64,000 bases of DNA from Streptomyces rishiriensis (GTDB lineage Bacteria; Actinomycetota; Actinomycetes; Streptomycetales; Streptomycetaceae), in the NCBI RefSeq assembly GCF_030815485.1, contig NZ_JAUSWV010000002.1, forward strand, positions 248,001 through 312,000, read 5' to 3'. A program made the translations under genes and the position numbers. The notes below the pieces were generated by a model, which saw only the letters and a program-made list of their open reading frames with translations, had not been told where the DNA came from and did no database searches. Positions 16,801 to 25,051 of this stretch are shown piece after piece (within the stretch, counting starts at the first letter, position 1; every line of letters begins with the position of its first letter).

Positions 16801-18228
16801 ACAGCCGGTGAACCCGTAGGCGAAGGAAGCGGTCTTGAGGTGATCGATCCAGAAGCCGGACGCGTTCTGTGAGTTCCAGGTCGTCGAAGAGGAGATGTCC
16901 TTGGTGCGCCACAGCTCCACGCTGCGGTCCGCGCAGGACGCCGACCAGGTGTTGCGGACCACAAACTCCGCCTGCAGCACGGTCCGGCCGGCGAACTTTG
17001 ACGTCGGGATGCGGTAGAAAAGCCGCTTGGTGTCGTTCGGCGCGCAGTACGACCAGTTGCAGTAGCCCATGCCCGCGTCCGAGTCGCCGTTGAACTTGTA
17101 CTGCGGTGACGACGCCCAGTACTTGGAGGCCATCGTCCACGCTGTGGCCTTCGGCGAGTACCACTGGGGGTCGATGAACACGGGGTACACCGTGTCCTTG
17201 CCCTTGAGCACGTCGGTGTCCGGCGTCAGTACGAGCGCGTCCTGCGCGGCTGGAACGTCCACGCCGACCGGAGCCACGTTCGCGGACTCTGCTGCGACGG
17301 CCTCGGATCGGGTGGGACCGGCAGTGGCGCCAGAGGCAGCAGGGGCAGCTGGGGTGCCGGCGTCCGTGGCTTGCGAGGTCTTCGAAGTCTTCGGCGACGT
17401 CGTCGGGGCGGGCCCGGCGGCGGACGGCGTGGCGGTGCCGGGCACCTTGTTGCTGGAGTCCCACATCACAGGCCGGGGCGCTTCGAAGACGGCGCTCTTG
17501 GCGCCCTGGTCGATCGCCGCCAGGCCGCCCTCCGCGGTCTCCTTGACCTGCATGCCGGCGGCGTCGAGCTTCAGACGCAGGGTGCCCAGTTCAGCGTTCG
17601 CCGCGGCCTCGGCCGACTTGACCACCAGGAGCTGGGTGAAGCCGTCCTGTTGCGCCGTCATCCGCAGATCGACGCCGGGCAGCACCTCCGGGTAGATGAC
17701 GGTATTCCCGCTCAGCTCCGCAGCGGGCAGGCTGCGAGGCCAGGACAGCGCCAGTTCTCGGCCGTTCTTCGTCATCCTCACCAGCGGGGACGATCCGCCG
17801 CCGGAGAACGTCAGGCCGACCGTCGTGGCATTGGGTGCCACCGTTCCGTCCGCGCCGCGGGTCAGCTTGGTGTCGATGTCCCGCCACTGGCCGTCCACCC
17901 GGGTCCGTACCGGACGCAGGTGCTCGCGCGCCTCGAGGTGCCCCTCCGGGGTGGCGTACACCTCGCTGCTCTCGCCGCGCATCGAAATGATCTCCACGGG
18001 CTTTCCCGTGCGCGCGGCCTCGGCCAGCGCCTTGACGTCCTCACCCGCATCGCCGTCCGCGGGAGCCTCCTCAGCGCTCCCGGCGGCCGTCACGGTGTCG
18101 GCGGGCGAGGCGGCAGCTCGCTCACCCACTGCAAAAGCATCGTTGGATGCACTCACTGCCAGTGCCAAGGCAGCGCAGAGCACCGCGCCGGCTGTGCGCA
18201 GCCGACGCCTCCCCCCGTACGTATTCAT
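13867..18228 (-). CDS. Secreted protein with three LamG (concanavalin-like) domains
   Basis: The product is 1453 residues. The ATG at MNTYGGRRRLRTAGAVL has GGGGGAG 8 nt upstream. A signal peptide ends near SNDAFA. The N-terminal 300 residues resemble the extracellular regions that accompany RHS proteins (VYATPEGHLEAREHLRPVRT, GVDLRMTAQQDGFTQLLVV), followed by a Thr/Ala/Pro-rich linker. Next comes a cysteine-containing region with FIDPQWYSP, then a Fn3/Ig-like part and three LamG jelly-roll repeats at about 790-970, 1000-1190 and 1231-1440. The repeats are marked by AVQFDGVDDYAA, LTLDGTDDYAA and VVLDGTNDYAA. This family regularly sits next to RHS proteins in Streptomyces; it is probably a cell-surface adhesin or carrier for the RHS system. 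Confidence 0.9.
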   Translation of the reverse strand: MNTYGGRRRLRTAGAVLCAALALAVSASNDAFAVGERAAASPADTVTAAGSAEEAPADGDAGEDVKALAEAARTGKPVEIISMRGESSEVYATPEGHLEAREHLRPVRTRVDGQWRDIDTKLTRGADGTVAPNATTVGLTFSGGGSSPLVRMTKNGRELALSWPRSLPAAELSGNTVIYPEVLPGVDLRMTAQQDGFTQLLVVKSAEAAANAELGTLRLKLDAAGMQVKETAEGGLAAIDQGAKSAVFEAPRPVMWDSSNKVPGTATPSAAGPAPTTSPKTSKTSQATDAGTPAAPAASGATAGPTRSEAVAAESANVAPVGVDVPAAQDALVLTPDTDVLKGKDTVYPVFIDPQWYSPKATAWTMASKYWASSPQYKFNGDSDAGMGYCNWSYCAPNDTKRLFYRIPTSKFAGRTVLQAEFVVRNTWSASCADRSVELWRTKDISSSTTWNSQNASGFWIDHLKTASFAYGFTGCAAKDAEFDVKSAVQQAADKKWSTMTFGLRAASESDGYAWKRFSDDAYLRVQYNRPPPQVKTSQLTMEYGGSCKKPASAARVRTLGKIYANDVTDPDGDSVSVEFRASWDTGDGKGVITRWKSGLTTAKKSGSDFAIGLPSSIPADKTVNWYVHSYDGAQYSSWSYTGDPTACYFVYDKSVPKAPGISSAIYPASDPEDPEDPWYDGVGQYGSFVITGAVSDVTKYWYGINGDPVSANTVTTSGGAAKTVPVLPLKPGLNTFTARAFDAAGNGSEIRTYQFRVKAGQLERADWGMDEAAGATEAAGSAPEQSAALYGNPTPGVEGRFGTAVQFDGVDDYAAGDVATIDTDVSFSVSAWVKLSAMPSGAAVVASQRGNNAPGFELYYSKGYDRWVFNQYSADSTVGTPVRAMQAAAGGVKAGEWTHLVGEYAAGEKLLKLYVNGTLAGSTAYSTPWNARRGMTIGGSFLGDTPASPFPGAIDEVKTFEKPLSAGEVAGLFSSNAIGAGRPARAVFHLDEAADATALSGRADVNPAVLKGGATAGSPGVDGNALTLDGTDDYAATSGPHINTSYSFAVSAWVKLTKTKPTHAASVASQTGDVVTGPELYYSSSYDRWVFNQHSADTADSTVVRAMQPEGTTAYGGEWTHLVGVQDTVAGQLSLYVNGTLAGTTALPSTWYAGGAVQIGASAFQGAPTSFFPGQIDDVRLFDRPVSAGEVQQLFKQRAVVKGRWKFETSTGTPPTSPDASSTGNAMTFYNGAQTGSGWVDGAVVLDGTNDYAAASLVPVDTSASFTVSAYVQAAATPTGPVTVMSAPGAKKSAFAVRYEPSATPTTDPGRWRIATADTDSDSASVSDIGNGMFFSPTDWNHMALVYDGFSKEIRLYVNGELQETACADADDDGVQDDASCADTVSWADDVLTYKAAKTLQLGRDTTGTTSSQYFPGSLSDVWVFQGALTETQIDHLAVGMPGVDTAVPSGG

Positions 18229-18571
18229 ATGAACTGCTCCCCCGCCAAGCCGCGTTGGGCTAGGCCTGGATGTGTTCGACCAAGCGGTCAGATCGCAAGA
18301 TACGAGTACGTCCAGCCTGTTAACCAGAGACGTAGAAGCGATCAAAACCCATCAAATCTGCAAAGCAAGTAAACTCGGAGCGTGAAATACTTCACGTTTG
18401 GTCCATAACTTCGCCGCAATTCAGAGCTATTGGTCCGCTTTGTCATGTACACCACGTGTCATCGCGGCAAGCAGTCGACCACCCGCCCTGGCAGCACCAA
18501 CTGCCCTACGGGGGGGTGTCTCTATGTCCTTCGTCAAGGACGTGGTGCCTGGTGTGCGGGTGTTTGGGGTG
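18229..18571. other. Non-coding stretch upstream of the LamG gene
   Basis: These 343 bp between the LamG start and the IS110 stop hold no convincing ORF. The part at about 18300-18440 is clearly AT-richer than its surroundings and contains the palindrome described next, so it is the likely promoter region of the LamG-RHS genes. The part after about 18500 is probably the non-coding end of the IS110 element. Confidence 0.5.
18381..18396. promoter_or_regulatory. Palindrome in the LamG promoter region
   Basis: CGTGAA-ATAC-TTCACG is a perfect 6-bp dyad about 155 bp upstream of the LamG ATG, inside the AT-rich block. It is a candidate operator; no adjacent regulator gene identifies the factor. Confidence 0.35.
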
Positions 18572-19786
18572 TCATGCGGCGAGGGTGATGGCGGGCGTTC
18601 TGGACTCGTAGTAGGTGCCGTCACGGAGCATGGCGAACAGGACGCTGATGCGTTGGCGGGCGAGTCGGAGGAGGGCCTGGGTATGGGTCTTTCCGCGCGC
18701 TCTTTGCCGGTCGTAGTAGGTGCGGGAGGCCGGGTCGGCGTTCATGCAGGCGAAGGCGGAGAGGAACATCGCACGTTTGAGCTGCCGGTTTCCGCCTCTG
18801 GGTGCGTGTTCGCCGTGGATCGAGGTCCCCGACGACTTCGTCGTGGGGGCGAGGCCGGCGTAAGAGGCGAGGTGGGCGGCACTGGGAAAGGCGGTCCCGT
18901 CTCCGACGGTGACCAGTAGGACTGCGGCGGTCCTGACTCCGATGCCCGGCATCGAGGTCAGGACCGGGTGAAGAGGGTGGGCCTCCAGCAGGCTGCTGAT
19001 CTGGGCTTCCAGTGCCCGGCGCTGGTCGTGGACCGCGGCGAGCGAGGCGGCCAGGGACGGGATCACGATGTCGAGGGTGCCGGTTCCTGGGACCACGACG
19101 GTCTGTTCGTCGAGGGCGTCGAAGATGTCGTCGATCAGCCGCGCGGCCATGCGCGGGGCCTTGGGCCTGATGAGTTCGGCGAGTCTGCGGCGGCCGGCTT
19201 TCCGCAGAGCTGCCGGGGAACCGTAGCGCTCGAGGAGCCAGGTGACAGCCGGGTGGTCGAGCCGGGGTCCGAGCACGCGCTCGAGGCTGGGGTGGAACTG
19301 CGTGAGCAGGCCGCGTATCCGGTTGCTGGTGCGGGTGGCCTCGGCCGCGAGGTCCTGGTCGAAGCCGGTCAGCACCGTGAGCTCGGCGGTGATCTCGTCG
19401 GTCAGCTCCAGCGAGCGCAGCGTGTGAGGCATCGTCCGGGCCGCGTCGGCGATCACTGCCGCGTCCTTCGCGTCGGTTTTCGCCTCGCCCGGATAGAGGT
19501 CGGCGATCCGCCGCATCGCGAGTCCGGGCAGGTAAGCGACCTCGCATCCGGTGTCGCGGGCGACGGTCAGCGGCAGAGCCCCGATCGAGGCGGGCTGATC
19601 CACGATCACCAGGACGGTGCCGAACTTGGCTTTGAGCTTGTCGAAGACGGCCCGCAGCTTCGGCTCGCTGTTGGGCATCGGCTTGTCGAAGACCCTCTTC
19701 CCAGCCGGGGTGAGCCCGTGACCGTGGTGAGCGGTCTTGCCGACGTCCATCCCGAGGAAGACGCCCACGCCTTCGATGTCGAACAT
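18572..19786 (-). CDS. IS110-family transposase (DEDD recombinase)
   Basis: The product is 404 residues. The start at MFDIEGVGVFLGMDVGKTA gives the normal family N-terminus. RuvC-like acidic residues are visible in LGMDVGK, VLVIVDQPA and YPGEAKTDAKDAAVIAD. The C-terminal Tnp20 part has LTSMPGIGVRTAAVLL and APTTKSSGTSIHGEHAPRGG, with the Ser expected to act as nucleophile. Full-length with no frameshift, so possibly active. Such elements lack terminal inverted repeats, so the ends cannot be fixed from sequence alone. Confidence 0.92.
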   Translation of the reverse strand: MFDIEGVGVFLGMDVGKTAHHGHGLTPAGKRVFDKPMPNSEPKLRAVFDKLKAKFGTVLVIVDQPASIGALPLTVARDTGCEVAYLPGLAMRRIADLYPGEAKTDAKDAAVIADAARTMPHTLRSLELTDEITAELTVLTGFDQDLAAEATRTSNRIRGLLTQFHPSLERVLGPRLDHPAVTWLLERYGSPAALRKAGRRRLAELIRPKAPRMAARLIDDIFDALDEQTVVVPGTGTLDIVIPSLAASLAAVHDQRRALEAQISSLLEAHPLHPVLTSMPGIGVRTAAVLLVTVGDGTAFPSAAHLASYAGLAPTTKSSGTSIHGEHAPRGGNRQLKRAMFLSAFACMNADPASRTYYDRQRARGKTHTQALLRLARQRISVLFAMLRDGTYYESRTPAITLAA

Positions 19787-20040
19787 CGCAGCCTTTCCAG
19801 GTCGTTGACCGTGCCGGCCAGGGCGGTGGCACCGTGCTCGCGCATCCACGTTATGCAGACCTGCCGCCCACGTCTGTGCCCGGCATTGCGCCGGACCGGG
19901 CGGTGGCCGGGTCTCTCATCAGCGTCTCCGACGGCACCCCACGGCCCCGGCGACACCACCCCCCAGGTCATTCCTTCGACAGAGGGGACACAGTCATACC
20001 GGGCCCGGAGGCCAGCAGCCCCATTGCAGGACCGCGAAGA
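19787..20040 (-). ncRNA. Candidate bridge-RNA region of the IS110 element
   Basis: The 250 bp upstream of the transposase hold no gene and several short inverted repeats. IS110-type recombinases with a 5' non-coding end use a structured bridge RNA from this position. The placement is by analogy; I cannot fold it or fix the ends. Confidence 0.25.
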
Positions 20041-20284
20041 ACATAACGGGGGAGGACTCGCTGAGCACCAAGCAAGCAGGTCAGCGAACGGACGACTGCC
20101 CCTCCCCGAGGTGCGCAGCGGCGACATGGGATCTCCGAGAACGTCAGGCTCGACCAGTGCGAGGAGCGCCTCCCGAACGGCTGGGTTCAGGTCGACGACG
20201 GTTGCGGCCACCGCCGGGCCGGCGGATGTCCCCAAGGGGGCCTGTCCGGAGTCGAGTTCCCGCCTTCCGGCGGACACAGTCGGA

Positions 20285-20896
20285 TCCGATAGCGGCGCGG
20301 CTGCGGGTGAGCCACACCCTGACCGTCACGGAAAAGGGGCTGCAGTTCCTGCTCGATGCGCGCCGCCGCGGGGAGACCTGCCGGCCGCTGGACTTCCTGC
20401 CCGACGTCCACCACCCCATCGGGGGCGGCGAGGCGGTCATCCCGCACGCGCTGCTCTACTACCAACACGGGAGCCGGAACGGTGACGACTGGTCGACGCT
20501 GCGGGCGTTCCTCGAGGTCGACCGGGCGACCATGGGCCCGAACGCCTCGCCGCCAAACTCCGCGCCTACGCCCGCCTCCACCAGTACACACCCATGCCGG
20601 TCGGCCAGCGCCGCACGGCAGAGGCGGTCCAGGAGGAATGGCGGCGGCACTACCCGCTCTTCCCACGGCTGCTGTTCGTCCTGGACGGCACCGGCCCCGC
20701 AGGCATCAACAGCCGTATCCGTGCCCTACACGCGTCGGCTGACGTGGATCTCGCGGTGGCCCTATTCCTGCGGGAAATGGCAGTGCTCGCCGCGCCAATG
20801 ACCGACCAGCTCCAGCACGGACCCGCCGCGGCTGTATGGCGCCCCGTGCACAATCCCGAGCAGCGGGTCAGCTGGATGGGCTCGCAGGTGCCGTAG
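20285..20896 (+). pseudogene. Replication-relaxation family protein, frameshifted
   Basis: Residues read LRVSHTLTVTEKGLQFLLDA, CRPLDFLPDVHHPIGGGEAV and LRAFLEVDRATMGPN. One base is then missing near 20541 and homology resumes in another frame: RLAAKLRAYARLHQYTPMPV and YPLFPRLLFVLDGTGPAG, to a TAG. Known relatives (Replic_Relax) are encoded by Streptomyces integrative elements and plasmids. The N-terminal half is missing, perhaps removed when the neighbouring IS110 arrived. A second copy of only the last 40 codons lies at 36880-37002. Confidence 0.75.
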
Positions 20897-21159
20897 ACGG
20901 TGCGGAGCGGGCGCATGCGCACCCGGTCGTGGCTTGCGCAATGCCCCCGACCACAGGCCCGACCACCGCAGGTCACAGCGTTTACGCAGACCATTGCGCA
21001 CAGCCAGGACACCAGTACGCCGTCACCGCCGGCCCGACTGCTCAGGACGGGGCAGTCGGTGACGAGGTCAGAGGGTCGTGAGCGCCCGCGGATCGGCCTG
21101 GCCGCTGCGAACGCCAGGGCTGCCAGTGACCCTGTCTCCACTGCTGTCGTTTCCCAAGC

Positions 21160-21396
21160 ATGATCACGCGAAAGTCAGTCACAGTTCTGCCTCTCACCGC
21201 ATCGGTCGTGGGCGTGGGACTCGGCACAGCCGCCCCCGCCACCGCCGGCGGCATCGGTGACTTCCTCTCCCCCGCCTTCGGCGTCAGTTGCGCCAATCTC
21301 AACAACGGGACTCAAGCCAACGGAACGACCACGCAGGGCACCGGCGCGGCCAACGGCAACCTTGCCGGACTGCCCGTTGGCAACGCCCTCAACTAG
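21160..21396 (+). CDS. Small secreted protein, probably cut short by an amber codon
   Basis: The product is 78 residues. A signal peptide, MITRKSVTVLPLTASVVGVG..., ends near APATAGG. The mature part, GIGDFLSPAFGVSCANLNNG, is followed by Asn/Gly/Thr-rich sequence. The ORF stops at TAG after GNALN, but the next codons read CGGADLPDRFVEESAS and TGA. A CAG-to-TAG change would explain the loss of the second cysteine. Small two-Cys Gly-rich secreted proteins are common in Streptomyces surface layers (chaplin-like in style), but the family is not identified. No Shine-Dalgarno is visible. Confidence 0.5.
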   Translation: MITRKSVTVLPLTASVVGVGLGTAAPATAGGIGDFLSPAFGVSCANLNNGTQANGTTTQGTGAANGNLAGLPVGNALN

Positions 21397-21571
21397 TGCG
21401 GCGGCGCGGACCTCCCGGATCGATTCGTCGAAGAGTCAGCGTCTTGACCAACGTGTCGACGGAGTTCTTGAAAGAGGCTGGAGTCGTCGTCCAATCCCTG
21501 TGAGTGCCTGGCTCTGAACTCCCGGGCGGGCCGGGCCGGGCAGTTCCGTACGCGGGAACGGTGGTGCCGTG

Positions 21572-22235
21572 TCAGTTGTGTTCGGGGTGTCGCCGCCACC
21601 GCTTGACGGTGCTCGCGCCGATCCCGATCTGTGGCTGCTGCCCGGCTCGGCAGGTGCCGTGTCGCGTCGATCACTGCTGCCATCGAGGCGAATCCCGCTG
21701 CTCTCGCCTTCGCTTCCAGAACGTCGCGGCGGGCCTGATGGGCTGCGGGCAGGGTGCGCCGGGCGGCTGCGACGCACCCTGCCTGGACGGTGGGCAGGTC
21801 GTCGGTGCCGGCCCGGGCATGCGCGGAGAGCCGGGCCAGATCCTGCGGGGGCGGTGTCGCGGAGCGTATCCGGCCGATCAGGTCCGGGTCCTCGGTCATC
21901 GCAGCGGTACAGGCCCGGGACAGGGCAACGCGTACGCCGGCGGCCATGAGCACGGTGGTGGCCGGGAGGCGGTGTTCGACCCGGTAGTCGGCGGCCGTCA
22001 TGTGGTGAGCGCGGGCGAGGTGGGGGCCGAGCGAGCGGTAGCGGTGTCCGCAGGACAGGCAGGTCACCAGGCCGTCGGCATCGATGCCGGCGCGGCGCCG
22101 GGAGCGCACCGGGCCAGGGCGGGGGATGGTACGCAAGGCCTCCAGGCCTGCCCCGGCAGACTTGAGATGTCGTTCGACGCCGGGAGCCAGGCACGGGCAC
22201 TGATGCCTCAGCCAGCGAGCAGGGCGTGCATCCAC
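21572..22235 (-). pseudogene. MucR/Ros-like zinc-finger regulator, frameshifted at the C-terminus
   Basis: GLVTCLSCGHRYRSLGPHLA and RAHHMTAADYRVEHRLP match the Ros/MucR single zinc finger (Cys-Cys-His-His) used by many actinomycete element-borne regulators. The N-terminal and central parts are intact. Near 21635 the frame shifts, and the natural end, IGIGASTVKRWRRHPEHN, a helix-turn-helix-like tail, lies in another frame with its stop at 21572. Without correction the ORF runs on to 21393 with no similarity. The start overlaps the end of the phosphotransferase gene by 28 bp. Confidence 0.65.
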
Positions 22236-22990
22236 TGGTCTTCGCGTTGCTCGATGTACTCGGCATCGTTTCGCCAGGCGTCGCCATGGCCTTCAGCCCA
22301 CAGCCTTGCCCAGGGTTGGGCTCCTTGGGCTGCCTGGTCGTGCAGGAAATCGTGCATGGAACGCGTACGGCGCCCCAGCATAGGGACCAACCGGCGACGC
22401 TCGGACTCTGCGAGACCGTAGGCGTCGACGAAGACTCGCAGTCGGTCCGCCGCGTCCGGGCTCTGCCAGTCCGGATGCGCGGACAGCGGGATGAACCCGT
22501 GAATGGCGTATGCGACATCCCACAGGCGCGAGCCGGGGCCCGCAGTGTCCCAGTCGATGAAGGCCCACCGCGCCTCACCTGCGACCACGAGGTTCCAGGG
22601 GGCCAGGTCGTTGTGGGCGATGATGTCACTGCCCTCAGCGGGGATCAGCGTCTGCCACTGTGCATCGGACGGCGGCGTGAAGTCCTGCACGGCGTCGTGG
22701 AAGTCCCGGATCAGCCGTGCAACGCGAGCCAGTTGTCGAGCGGGTTCCATCAGCGAGAACCGGTCGGGCCAGACCACATCTCCCGGCATGAAGGTCAGGA
22801 CCTCACGTCCCTGATCGTCGATGCCGAGTGGGCGAGGCGCCGCGCCGAATCCCTCCTCATGCAGGTGGGCAAGCAGGGCATGCACCGCGGGAGTCCATGG
22901 TCCGGCCGGACGGCGAACGGTGTCCCCGACGCGAACGACACCATCGCTGACGTTGCCGCCGGACAAAGGCTCTTCATCATCATGCCGCAT
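22208..22990 (-). CDS. Aminoglycoside phosphotransferase-family kinase
   Basis: The product is 260 residues. The catalytic loop, IIAHNDLAPWNLVV, carries the HxDxxxxN motif (His126, Asp128, Asn133). The metal-binding FIDWDTAGPGSRLWDVAY follows at about 146. VLTFMPGDV near residue 65 corresponds to the hinge. The typical ATP-binding Gly-rich start is short, as in many compact APH/choline-kinase-like proteins. The substrate is unknown, and no self-resistance context is visible. Confidence 0.85.
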   Translation of the reverse strand: MRHDDEEPLSGGNVSDGVVRVGDTVRRPAGPWTPAVHALLAHLHEEGFGAAPRPLGIDDQGREVLTFMPGDVVWPDRFSLMEPARQLARVARLIRDFHDAVQDFTPPSDAQWQTLIPAEGSDIIAHNDLAPWNLVVAGEARWAFIDWDTAGPGSRLWDVAYAIHGFIPLSAHPDWQSPDAADRLRVFVDAYGLAESERRRLVPMLGRRTRSMHDFLHDQAAQGAQPWARLWAEGHGDAWRNDAEYIEQREDQWMHALLAG

Positions 22991-23137
22991 CGAACCAGTG
23001 TGTCGGATCAGCCCGTCATGATCACTCCATTAAAGGGGGCGTGAGAGTCGGAGCGGAGGTTAAAGGACAAGGTGAAAGAGCGTTTTGCCCCGGTAGGGGT
23101 GTTTGAGAAGTAATCGATTTAGTTGATCTTTGGGGGC

Positions 23138-23296
23138 ATGCTTAGCGAGGTAGACGACTGGCTGGAGAGGCTCAGCAGAGCACTGGCATGCCCGTCCGGT
23201 CATGTCAGCGACTTGATCTTCTGGCCGCCGGAGCGGGAGCTTTCGGCTGATGAGATAGTCGATCAGGCCCTGGCGTATCGGCCAATCGCTCTGTGA
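23138..23296 (+). CDS. Orphan Im9-like (colicin-type) immunity peptide
   Basis: The product is 52 residues, preceded by GGGGG. DWLERLSRALACPSGHVSDL, IFWPPERELSADEIVDQAL and AYRPIAL match the C-terminal two thirds of the small 'e9imm' proteins of Streptomyces, related to colicin E9 immunity proteins. The N-terminal helix of normal members (about 30 residues) is missing. No nuclease toxin gene is adjacent, so this is an orphan or a truncated remnant. Confidence 0.6.
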   Translation: MLSEVDDWLERLSRALACPSGHVSDLIFWPPERELSADEIVDQALAYRPIAL

Positions 23297-23305
23297 GACC
23301 GGGGC

Positions 23306-23470
23306 TCAACTTCGAAGCCAGATGAGCAGAGCTGCGGTGGTTGCGGTGCCGAGGAAGACGTACCCGCGCTTGTGGCCGATGGCGGGATCATCGACAGGTG
23401 ATCGATGGGATCCTGCACCGGGTGCGGACCGGAGTGCAGTGGCGGGACCTTCCCGGGTTGGACACGTCCG
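23306..23470. pseudogene. Two abutting transposase scraps
   Basis: On the minus strand 23306-23400 reads HKRGYVFLGTATTAALLIWLRS and a stop, like an IS5-type C-terminus. On the plus strand 23398-23470 reads VIDGILHRVRTGVQWRDLPG, an IS5 N-terminal segment. They meet head to head, showing an old rearrangement between two elements. Confidence 0.55.
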
Positions 23471-23918
23471 GCGGGTAGTTAGCCGAGGAGATGGCGGGCG
23501 TGCAGGTGTACTCGAATCCAGTGACATCGTCGTCGCCGCCGGCGCTCAGGGTGAACTCGGCCGGTGCGCAACGCATCGTACGAGGCGGCTCAGACCGGCG
23601 CACCAGGATTTATGAGAGCGCAGCGAAACACGGGTCGTGCCGGTCGGACGGCTCCGTGTCATCGGGCGGGTGAAGTTCTACACCCGAAGAAACCATCACC
23701 ACTCGCCGCGGCTGCTTGACCCGATAGCCGCATGGGTGTCTTGTCCGCAAGGACCACGTCCGGCCTGGTGCGGGGGCGTCCTCGCGGTCAGGGGACGCAC
23801 AGGCGGGCCGTGACGTCCGTGCAGGCAGGCGCATCCCCGGCTCGCCCGGGCACCCGCCTGGGTGAAGCGCTCTTCCCCGTCCTGCTGCTCCCGAGGGGCT
23901 GGCCGCTACAACCCGGGG
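23471..23918. other. Non-coding or degenerate stretch
   Basis: No supported gene. On the minus strand about 23500-23600 a short run, APAEFTLSAGGDDDVTGFEY, looks like a scrap of a secreted repeat protein. The remainder shows no recognisable product. Confidence 0.35.
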
Positions 23919-24047
23919 GTGATCAAGAAACTGCCCCGCATCGCCGCCGTGCTCGCCCTCTCGATGCTGCCCCTCACCACTCCGGCCACCGCCGCAATAG
24001 CGGCCCATACGTTACGAACACGGCTTGCTGCAGACGACAGTCACTGA
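23919..24047 (+). CDS. Possible 42-residue secreted peptide
   Basis: GTG start with GGGG just before it. VIKKLPRIAAVLALSMLPLT followed by TPATAAIAAH is a textbook signal peptide with AxA sites. Only about 15 residues would remain after cleavage. It overlaps the end of the convergent gene by 7 bp. It may be the truncated start of a longer secreted protein. Confidence 0.35.
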   Translation: MIKKLPRIAAVLALSMLPLTTPATAAIAAHTLRTRLAADDSH

Positions 24048-25051
24048 ATGACGGTGACAGGAAGGTGCCGGGGATCGCCAGTACATCCGTAGAACTGCAG
24101 GGTGTAGCCCCGACTAACCGTTACCTGCGTGGGGTTGCGGTTGCCCGGGTACGGGGGCGCATCTGCCTCATCTTCGTCGCCCACAGGCCGCCAGCTGCCG
24201 CTCTCTCCGTCCCACTCGTCGCTGGGCACGGTAAGCAAGGGCGACGTGGGAGCCTGGCACGTCGGACACCGGCGTTCATCCTCCTCGTCAGGCTCCCAGA
24301 ATGTGAACGGGGCGGCCCAGCCGCCGACCTTCCAGCCAGGCGCACCTGACAGATCCCCCCGGTAGCTGAGCCCTACCTCGTCCTCCCACCGGTAGAGGCG
24401 CCTCCAGACTTCCTCCTCCAGCTCGTCAGCAGAGGGGTACTCGCTGACCTGTTCAGGATGCACGACGCAGGGCGTGGGGATCAGGTCGTCATTGCCGATG
24501 TACGCCGGCTCGGGCACGGCAACCAGAATGTCCGTCACATCTGCTGCTCGACGCCACCGCACCTGGACAGCTTCCGAGCATCCCTCGATCGCGTCGTCGA
24601 ACGGGCACCACAGCACCTGCAGCAGGTCTGTGTCTTGAGGACACGTCATATCAGGAACATCTCGCGCGTACAGCTGCGCCACAGGTATCAGGGGGTGTGA
24701 GCCAGTGGGGAGCAGGCGGGGGGCATGGCCGGTGTGGATCCGCTCCACGACAGCCCTCTCCTCCTGGGTAAGCAGGGCCTCTCCGGGCTTTTGACGCCGC
24801 CATGCCTTGGTAAGTGTCCGTCGCAGCGTGCGCACCTCCTCTGGCGTGTTGAGCCGACGGGCGTAGTGCTCCTGCGAGCATGTCGCCCACGCCTCACTGG
24901 CCGGCCAGAGCAGCGGACCCCCGACCGAGCTCTCGTGCACGGTGGGAGAACCGGCTCGGGGGTGCAGCCGGGTAGCAGTTCGGGACATCCCCGCGAGCTC
25001 CGGAAAGGCCGAAGTCACATCAAAAGGGCGTGGCGGTGTAATGCGGGTCAT
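24041..25051 (-). CDS. Uncharacterised protein, DUF1963-like
   Basis: The product is 336 residues. The ATG at MTRITPPRPFDVTSAFPELA has GGAGGG six bases upstream. The centre has TDLLQVLWCPFDDAIEG and AVQVRWRRAADVTDILVAVP. Then come GWKVGGWAAPFTFWEP, a CPTC pair near 270 (RRCPTCQAPTSPLLTVPSDEW) and an aromatic end, GYTLQFYGCTGDP. The pattern of W-C-P-F, G-G-W and CxxC is reminiscent of DUF1963/YwqG-type proteins, whose function is unknown. No partner gene is adjacent. Confidence 0.7.
   Translation of the reverse strand: MTRITPPRPFDVTSAFPELAGMSRTATRLHPRAGSPTVHESSVGGPLLWPASEAWATCSQEHYARRLNTPEEVRTLRRTLTKAWRRQKPGEALLTQEERAVVERIHTGHAPRLLPTGSHPLIPVAQLYARDVPDMTCPQDTDLLQVLWCPFDDAIEGCSEAVQVRWRRAADVTDILVAVPEPAYIGNDDLIPTPCVVHPEQVSEYPSADELEEEVWRRLYRWEDEVGLSYRGDLSGAPGWKVGGWAAPFTFWEPDEEDERRCPTCQAPTSPLLTVPSDEWDGESGSWRPVGDEDEADAPPYPGNRNPTQVTVSRGYTLQFYGCTGDPRHLPVTVIQ

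Noticed and set aside
14863..16872. 669-codon open frame on the plus strand
   Set aside because: Antisense shadow of the LamG gene with low-complexity Gly/Arg/Val content.
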